The notes beneath the pieces were generated by a model. The model was not told where the DNA came from and made no database searches. It saw nothing but the letters and a program-made list of their open reading frames with translations. Below, one piece after another: positions 56,221-64,000 of a stretch of DNA of 64,000 nucleotides. A program made the position numbers and the translations under genes. The stretch is from Dipteronia dyeriana. Lineage: Eukaryota > Streptophyta > Magnoliopsida > Sapindales > Sapindaceae. Position 1 is the first letter of the stretch; each line of letters begins with the position of its first letter. The stretch spans positions 682,001 through 746,000 of the forward strand of contig CM065302.1 of assembly GCA_032871835.1 (NCBI GenBank). Reading direction: 5' to 3'.

Positions 56221-57015
56221 TTGATGTTTCTAGATACTGTGCATGACGTTTGAAAAATTGTTTCTAAATACCATATAGAGCGTTTGGAAAAATGTTTCCA
56301 AACACTCTATATAGCGTTTGGAACAATTTCCAGACACTATGAATGACGTTTGGAAAAATGTTTCCAAAAACCATATAAAGTGTTTGGAAAAATGTTTCCA
56401 AACACAAGTTATAGCGTTTGGAAATAAATAACCAGACACTGTGAATGGAGTTTGGAAACGTTCGGGAAAAATTATTCCAAAGACCACATGAACGTTTGGA
56501 ATTTTTTTTATTTCCAAACACTATACATAGCGTTTTAGAACAAAATTTCTAAACACTGTGCGTGACGTTTGGAAAAATATTTCCAAACACTCTATCTAAC
56601 GTTTGGAATAAAACTTCCGAACAATGTATATAGCGTTTGGAAAAATGTTTCCAAACACTATATAGAGCGTTTGGAAAAATTGTTCCTAAAGCCAAACATG
56701 GAGTTTGGAAAAAAATTTCCAAACACTTTATATAACGTTTGGAACAAAACTTCCAAACACTATATCTAGCATTTGGAAAAATGTTTCCAAACACCATATA
56801 GAGTGTTTGGAAAATTTTTACCAAACACTATATATATCGTTTGAAACAAAATTTCTAAACACTGTGCATGACGTTTGGAAAATTGTTTCCAAACACTCTG
56901 GATTACGTTTGGAACAAAATTTCCAAACACTGATTCTAGCGTTTGGAAAAATATTTCCAAACACCATACAGAGCGTTTGGAAAAATGTTGAAAAATGTTT
57001 CCAAACACCATAAAG
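56221..57015. repeat. Array of GTTTGGAAA / TTTCCAAAC hairpin units
   Basis: More than a dozen units, each holding GTTTGGAAA, 3-6 bases and TTTCCAAAC, spaced by CACTATAT.GC words at roughly 57-60 bp. Every unit is a potential hairpin. Both strands show long repetitive frames (VWKHFSKRY, GNIFPNALY) because unit lengths are near multiples of three; I do not take them as proteins. The same hairpin word appears once in each unit of the satellite that follows. Confidence 0.9.
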
Positions 57016-59291
57016 ACCGATTTTCAAACAACAGTAAAATGATATTGTTAAAATCGTGATACAGAAAGAAATATGCTCATCGTAATTTTTCGGTCAAATT
57101 TCCCTTACTAACCTCTACAAAAATGCATAATCTGTAAAATTTTTTAAATTGCCTAGAATTTTAAATATAGGTAGAACACACCATATTAAGTGGTTCCACG
57201 GAAAATATTTGGATAAAATGGCATTTTATAACGAAATATGTGCCACCTAATTTTTTAGTAAAATTTCCCGTGTACAAACGCTTACAGGTTGTAAATTCAT
57301 TATAAAATATGCTTTATTAATAATGTTTTTATGTAGAACAATAAAAAATACTTCATCCTACACACGTTAAATTTGAGGTAATTTTAAGACAATCTATCAT
57401 AATAAGAAGTGTTTATAAACAACTTTCTTCCAAAATTTATGTTGAATGTTTGGATTTTTTTTCCAAACGCTATACAGAATGTTTAGAAGAAACTATCTAA
57501 ATACTGTAAAGAGAGTTTGAAAAAAGCTTTCTAAACACGTTTAGAAGGGTTAAAATGTATTGAAATTCCTTATATATATATATATATATTAAGAATACTG
57601 TATGTATTTTTTGTTTTTATTAATTTTATGTTCAAAAGGTCAGTTTTAGTAAAAAAATAACGCTCTAAAATTTTGCTCAAATATCTCTTACTAGCCTCCA
57701 TAAAGTTGTTTCTCAGTCAAAACTTTTAAAATTACAAAGAACTTTTAACATAAGATGATTTCACCATTTTAAGTTGTTCAAAGACAAAAATAATGATAAA
57801 ATCGTGTTACGGAAAGAAATATGCTCATCGTAATTTTTTTGTTAAATTTCCCTTACTAACCTCTACAAAATTGTAAAATTTGTAAAAATTTTAAAAATGC
57901 CTGGAATTTTTTACATTGGTAGAACACACCACAATAAGTGGTTCCACGGATTTTTTTTGGATAAAAGGGCATTTTACAACGAAATATGCGCCACCTAAAT
58001 TTTTAGTCAAATTTCTCGTGTACAAACACTTACGAGTCACATATTTCGTTATAAAATATGCTTTATTAATAACGTTTTTATGTAGAACAATAAAAAATAA
58101 TTTATCCTACACACGTTAAATTTGAGGTAATTTTAAGACAATCTACCCTAATTAGAAGTGTTTAGAAACAACTTTCTTCAAAACTCTGTGATGAATGCTT
58201 GGAAACATTTTATTCCAAACGCTTTACAGAATGTTTAGAAGAAACTATCCAAACACTGTAAAGAGCGTCTGGAAAAAGCTTTCTAAACAGTTTTAGGAGG
58301 GTTAGAATGTCTTGAAATTCCTTGTAATTTTATATATTAGTAGAATATTGTATGTATATTTCATTTTTATTAAATTTTTGATCAAAAGTTCGGTTTTGGT
58401 AAAGAAATAATGCCTCTAAATTTTGCTCAAATTTCCCTTACCAGCCTCTATAAAGTTGTTTATCTGTCAAAACTTTTAAAGTTACAATGAACTTTTAACA
58501 TTGGATGATTTCACCATTTTAATTTGTTCAATCACAAAAATAATGATAAAATCGTGTTCTTTACAAAATTGCATAATTTGCAAAAAATTTAAAATTGCCT
58601 AAATTTCCAAACTCTATTTACAGTGTTTAGATAGTTTCTTCTAAACAATATGTATAGCATTTGGAAATTTATGTTTCCAAACATTCAACACAGAGTTTGG
58701 AAGAAAGTTGTTTCTAAAATCTTCTAATTAGGGTAGATTGTCTTAAAATTACCGCAAATTTAACGTGTGTGTCGGATAAAGTATTTTTTTTATTGATCTA
58801 CATACAAAAATTATTAATAAAGCATATTCTATAATGAAATATGCGACCCGTAAGCGTTTGTACACGGGAAATTTGACTAAAAAATTAGGTGGCACATATT
58901 TCATTATTAAATGCCTTTTTATCCAAATATGTTCCGTGGAACCACTTAATATGATGTGTTCTACCTATGTTAAATATTCTAGGCAATTTTAATTTTTTCA
59001 CAAATTACGCATTTTTGTAGAGGTTAGTAAGAGAAATTTGATCGAAAAATTACGAGAAGCATATTTCATTCCATAACACGATTTTATCATTATTTTTGTC
59101 TTTGAACAACTTAAAATGGTGAAATCATCTCATGTTAAAAGTTCTTTGTAATTTTAAAAGTTTTGAAAGAGAAACAACTTTATCGATGCTAGTAAGAGAT
59201 ATTTGAGTGAAATTTTAGAGATGTTATTTTTTTACTAAAACCGACCTTTTGAACATAAATTTAATATAAACGAAAATTACATACAGTATTC

Positions 59292-59327
<36 letters not shown>

Positions 59328-62300
59328 CAAGGAATTTCAAGACATTTTTACCCTCCTAAACGTGTCAAGAAAGCTTTTTCCAAACTCTCTTTACAATGTT
59401 TAGATAATTTCTTCTAAACATTCTGTATAGCGTTTGGAAATTAATGTTTCCAAACATTCAACACAGAGTTTGGAAGAAAGTTGTTTCTAAACACTTATAA
59501 TTAGGGTAGATTGTCTTAAAATTACCTCAAATTTAACGTGTGTGTAGGATAAAGTATTTTTTACTGTTCTGCATAAAAACATTATTAATAAAGCATATGC
59601 TATAAGGAAATATACGACCCGTAAGCTTTTGTACATGGGAAATTTGACTTAAAAATTCTGTGGCGCATATTTCAATATAAAATCCGTTTTTATCCAAAAT
59701 TTTTCTGTGGAAACACTTAAACGGTGTGTTCTAGATATGTTAAAAACTTCTGGCAATTTTAAAATTTTTGCAAGCATTTTTGTAGAGAACATGATTTTAT
59801 CACTATTTTTGTGATTAAAGAAATTTAAATGGTGAAATCATCCCATGTTAAAAGTTCTTTGTAATTTTAAAAGTTTTGATTGAGAAACAACTTTATGGAG
59901 TCTAGTAGGAGATATTTGAGGGAAATTTTAGAGGTGTTATTTTTTTACAAGAACTGAACTTTTGAATTTTTTTTTAATAGAAACGAAAATTACATACAGT
60001 ATTCTTAAAAAATATATATAAAATTACAAGGAATTTCAAGACATTTTTACCCTCCTAAAGGTGTTTAGACAGCTTTTTGCAAACTTTCCTTACAGTGTTT
60101 AAATAGTTTGGAAATTAATGTTTCCAAACATTCAACACAGAGTTTGGAAGAAAGTTGTTTCTAAACACTTCTAATTAGGGTATATTGTCTTTAAATTATC
60201 TCAAATTTAACGTGTGTGTAGGATAAAGTATTTTTTACTATTCTACATAAAAACATTATTACTAAAGCATATTCTATACTGAAATATGCGACCCGTAAGT
60301 GTTTGTACACCGGAAATTTGACTAAAATATTAGGTGGCGCATATTTCGTTATAAAATGCCATTTTATCCAAATATTTTCCGTGGAACCACTTAATATGGT
60401 GTGTTCTACCTATGTTAAAAATACTAGACAATTTTAAAATTCTTGCAAATTATGCATTTTTAAGAGGTTACTAAGGGAAATTTGACCGAAAAATTATGAT
60501 GAGCATATTTCTTTCCTTTACACGATTTTATCATTATTTTTTCCATTGAACAACTTTAATTGGTGAAATCATCTCATGTTAAAAGTTCTTTGTAATTTTT
60601 AAAGTTTTGACTGAGAAACAACTTTATGGAGGCTAGTAGGAGTTCTTTGAGGGAAATTTTAGAGGCGTTATTTTCTTACAAAAAATGACCTTTTGAAAAT
60701 AAATAAATAAATAAATATATATATATAATTAAAAGGAATTTCAGTACATTTTTACCCTCCTAAACTTCTTTAGAAAGGTTTTTCCAAACTCTCTTTACAT
60801 TGTTTAGATAGTTTCTTCTAAACAATCTGTATAGCGTTTGGAAAAAAATGTTTCCACACATTTAACACAGAGTTAGGCAGAAAGTTGTTTCTAAACACTT
60901 CTAATTAGGGTAGATTGTCTTAAGAGTACCTTATATTTAACGTGTGTGTAGGATAAATAATTTTTTATTGTTCTACATAAAAACATTATTAATAAAGCAT
61001 ATTCTATAACGAAATATGCGACCCGTAAGCTTTTGTAAAGGGAAAATTTGACTGAAAAATTACGTGGAAAATGCGTTTTTATCCAAAATGTTTTCCTGGA
61101 AACACTTAATACAGTGTGTTCTAAATATGTTAAAAATTTCAGGCAATTTTAAATTTTTTGCAAATTAAGCATTTTTGTAGAGAACACGATTTTATCATTA
61201 TTTTTGTGATTAAACAAATTAAAATGGTGAAATCATCCCATGTTAGAAGTTCTTTGCAATTTTAAAAGTTTTGGCTGAGAAACAACTTTATGGAGGCTAG
61301 TAAAAGATATTTGAGGAAAATTTTAGAGGCGTTATTTTTTTACAAAAACTGACCTTTTGAAAATAAATTTAATAGAAACTAAAATTACATACAGTATTCT
61401 TAATATATATATAAATTACAAGGGATTTCAAGAAATTTTTACCCTCCTAAACAGGTTTAGAAAGCCTTTTCCAAACTCTCTTTACAGTGTTTAGATAGTT
61501 TCTTCTAAACATTCTGTATAGTTTGTTTGGAAATTAATGTTTCCAAACATTCAACACAAAGTTTAGAAGAAAGTTGTTTCTAAACACTTCTAATTAGGGT
61601 AGATTGTCTTAAAAAAACCTCAAATTTAACGTGTGTATAGGATAAAGTATTTTTTAGTGTTCTACATAAAAACATTGTTAATAAAGCATATTCTATATTG
61701 TAATATGTGACCCGTAAACGTTTGTACACGGGAAATTTGACTAAAACATTAGGTGGCTCGTTATAAAATGCCTTTTTATCCAAATATTTTCCGTGGAACC
61801 ACTAAATATGGTGTGTTCTACCTATGCTAAAAATTCTAGGCAAGTTTAAATTCTTTACAAAATTTGAATTTTTGTAACGGTAGTAAGGGAAATTTAACCG
61901 AAATTTTTTGAGGATCGTATTTCATTCCATAACATGATTTTATCATTATTTTTGTCTTTGAACAACTTAAAATGGTGAAATCATCTCATGTTAAAAGTTC
62001 TTTGTAATTTAAAAAGTTTTGATAGAGAAACAACTTTATGGAGGCTAGTAAGAGATATTTGAGCGAAATTTTTGAGGCGTTATTTTTTAACTAAAGCCTA
62101 CCTTTTGAACATAAATTAAAAAATAAAAATAAAATACATACAGTATTCTTAATATTTTTATATATATAAAATTACAAGGAATTTCAAGACATTTTAACCC
62201 TCCTAAATGTGTTTAGAAAGCTTTTACCAAACTCTCTTTACAGTGTTTAGATAGTTTATTCTAAACATTCTGTATAGCGTTTGGAAATTAATGTTTCCAA

Positions 62301-62907
62301 ACAATCAACATAGAGGTTGGAAGAAAGTTGTTTCTAAAAACTTCTAATTAGGGTAGATTGTCTTAAAATTACCTGAAATTTAATGTGTGTAGGGTAAAGT
62401 GTTTTTTATTGTTCAACATAAAAACATTATTAATAAAGCATATTCTTTAATCAAATATACGAGCCGTATGAGTTTGTACATGGGAAATTTGAATAAAAAT
62501 ATAGGTGGCGCATATTTCGTTATAAAATGCCATTTTATCCTAAATATTTCCGTGGAACCACTTAATATGTTGTGTTCTACCTATGTTAAAAATTCTAAGC
62601 AACTTTAAAAGTTATGCAAATTATGCATTATTGTAGAGGTTAGTAACGGAAATTTGACCGAAAAATTACGATGAACATATTTCTTGCCGTAACACGATTT
62701 TATCATTATTTTTGTCATTGAGCAACTTTAAATGGTAAAATCATCTCATGTTAAAAGTTCTTTGTAATTTTTAATGTTTTGAAAGAGAAACGACTTTATG
62801 GAGGCTAGTAGGAGATATTTGAGTGAAATTTAAGAGGCGTTATTTTTTTACTAAAACCGACATTTTGAACAAAAAATTAATAAAAATGAAGAATACATAC
62901 AATATTC

Positions 62908-62945
<38 letters not shown>

Positions 62946-64000
62946 CAAGGAATTTCAAGAAATTTTAACCGCCCTAAACGTGTTTTGAATTTTTTTCCAA
63001 ACATTTTATACAGTGTTTAGATAGTTTTTTCTAAACATTCTGTGTAGGGTTTGGAAAAAAATGTTTTCAAACATTCAACAGTGTTTGGAAGAAATTTGTT
63101 TCTAAACACTTCTAGGTGTAGATTGTCTTAAAATTACCTCAAATTTAACATGTGTGTAGGATAAAGAATTTTTTATTATTCTACATAAAAACATTATAAA
63201 TAAAGCATATTCTATAACGAAATATGCGACCCGTAAGCTTTTGTACATGGGAAATTTGACCGAAACATTACGTTGCACATATTTCAACATAAAATGTGAG
63301 TTTATTTTTTAAAAAATTTCATTGGAAACACTTAATATGGTGTGTTCTACCAATGTTAAAAATTCTAGGCAATTTTAAAATTTTTGTAAATTATGCATTT
63401 TTGTAGAGTTTATTAAGGGAAATTTGACCGAAAAATTACGATGAACATATTTCATTCCGTAACACGATTTTATCATTATTTTTGTCATTGAACAACTTTA
63501 AATGGTGAAATCATCTCATGCTAAAAGTTCTTTGTAATTTTTAAAGTTTTGACTGAGAAACAACTTTATGGAGGCTAGTAGGAGATATTTGTGGGAAATT
63601 TTAGAGACGTTATTTTTTTTACAAAAACTGACATTTTTAAAATAAATTTAATAGAAACGAAAATTACATACAGTCGTCTTAATATATATATCAAATTACA
63701 AGGAATTTCAAGACATTTTTACCCTCCTAAACGTGTTCTGTATAGTGTTTGGAAATTAATGTTTCCAAACATTCAACTCAGAGTTTGGAAGTAAGTTGTT
63801 TCTAGACACTTCAAATTAGGGTAGATTGTCTTAAAATTACCTCAAGTTTAACGTGTGTGTAGGATAAAGTATTTTTTACTGTTCTACATAAAAACATAAT
63901 TAATAAAGCATATTCTATAACGAAATATGTGACCCGTAAGCTTTTTTACATGAGAAATTTGACCGAAACATTACGTTGCACATATTTCAACATAAAATGC
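57016..64000. repeat. Satellite with 0.67-0.78-kb higher-order unit, orientation switch at about 58.6 kb
   Basis: Units are recognised by recurring anchors. In one orientation (57016 to about 58610, about two units) they are AAAATCGTG.TAC.GAAAG and AAGACAATCTA. In the other (about 58610 to window end, more than seven units) they are TAGATTGTCTTAAAATTACC-type anchors near 58733, 59510, 60180, 60910, 61600, 62350, 63120 and 63820. Each unit contains three diverged segments sharing CAAATTTCCCTTACTA, a (TA)n stretch in a fixed place, and one GTTTGGAAA...TTTCCAAAC block. Short frames inside are not conserved as proteins. The array continues beyond 64000. Confidence 0.92.

Noticed and set aside
56230..57027. 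Frames on both strands with VWKHFSKRY-type repeats
   Set aside because: Palindromic hairpin units give similar frames on both strands; no start context or domain.
57916..63794. Repeated 60-69-codon frames in the satellite (for example 61580-61783, 63102-63290)
   Set aside because: They recur because the unit recurs, vary in start and stop, and lie in opposite orientations. No evidence of protein-level conservation.

Overview
This is a plant nuclear window, almost certainly eudicot. The evidence is a spliced PWWP-domain chromatin gene with plant-type introns, canonical TTTAGGG telomere-type motifs, plant Ty1/copia and Ty3/gypsy lineages (including a Tat element with its antisense ORF and an Athila fragment), and an endogenous caulimovirid. 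I could not assign a species. Only one gene looks intact. The rest is a nested landscape of transposable elements, pseudogenes and tandem repeats.

Layout. 0.6-4.0 kb: two hAT-type non-autonomous elements, the larger (2.67 kb) with a perfect 8-bp target duplication. 4.1-8.75 kb: the intact PDP1-like PWWP gene, two coding exons and 1169 codons, with a TATA box and G-box-like promoter. 9.7-11.05 kb: an intron-bearing eIF4A-III helicase pseudogene. 11.1-15.1 kb: a long foldback, a small inverted-repeat element, a tRNA-derived SINE, a 1.79-kb MULE-like element and a short hairpin. 15.2-21.3 kb: a minus-strand copia element with both LTRs and a 5-bp TSD, deleted for protease and most of integrase. 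21.4-22.9 kb: a second hAT-like terminus, a (TA)n tract and a small array of about 165-bp monomers. 23-25.8 kb: non-coding sequence with small duplications. 25.8-32.0 kb: a plus-strand copia element with both LTRs and a decayed polyprotein.

32.0-43.4 kb: a fragment of an unrecognised gene is present as an inverted duplication. One copy has a PIF/Harbinger-like element (TAA target duplication) inserted in a splice donor. That element carries a decayed caulimovirid provirus (movement, coat, protease, RT, RNase H and promoter regions) lodged in TA-rich DNA. Between the gene-fragment copies lies an inverted-repeat element packed with alternating CTCGGGCACTTG / CAAGTGCCCGAG words. 43.4-51.6 kb: the 3' half of a minus-strand Tat gypsy element (LTR, antisense ORF, integrase, two RNase H domains), abutting an opposite-strand Athila RT fragment. 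52.0-54.6 kb: two LTRs of one family separated only by a degenerate telomere-like array. 54.8-56.2 kb: a chromodomain gypsy 3' end and a G-rich array.

56.2-64.0 kb: an array of hairpin units built on GTTTGGAAA/TTTCCAAAC, then a satellite with a 0.67-0.78-kb higher-order unit that switches orientation near 58.6 kb and runs off the window. Its internal segments resemble the 165-bp monomers at 22 kb. I consider this linked repeat system the best candidate for something undescribed. All identifications are by reading motifs and comparing segments by eye; no database search was possible.
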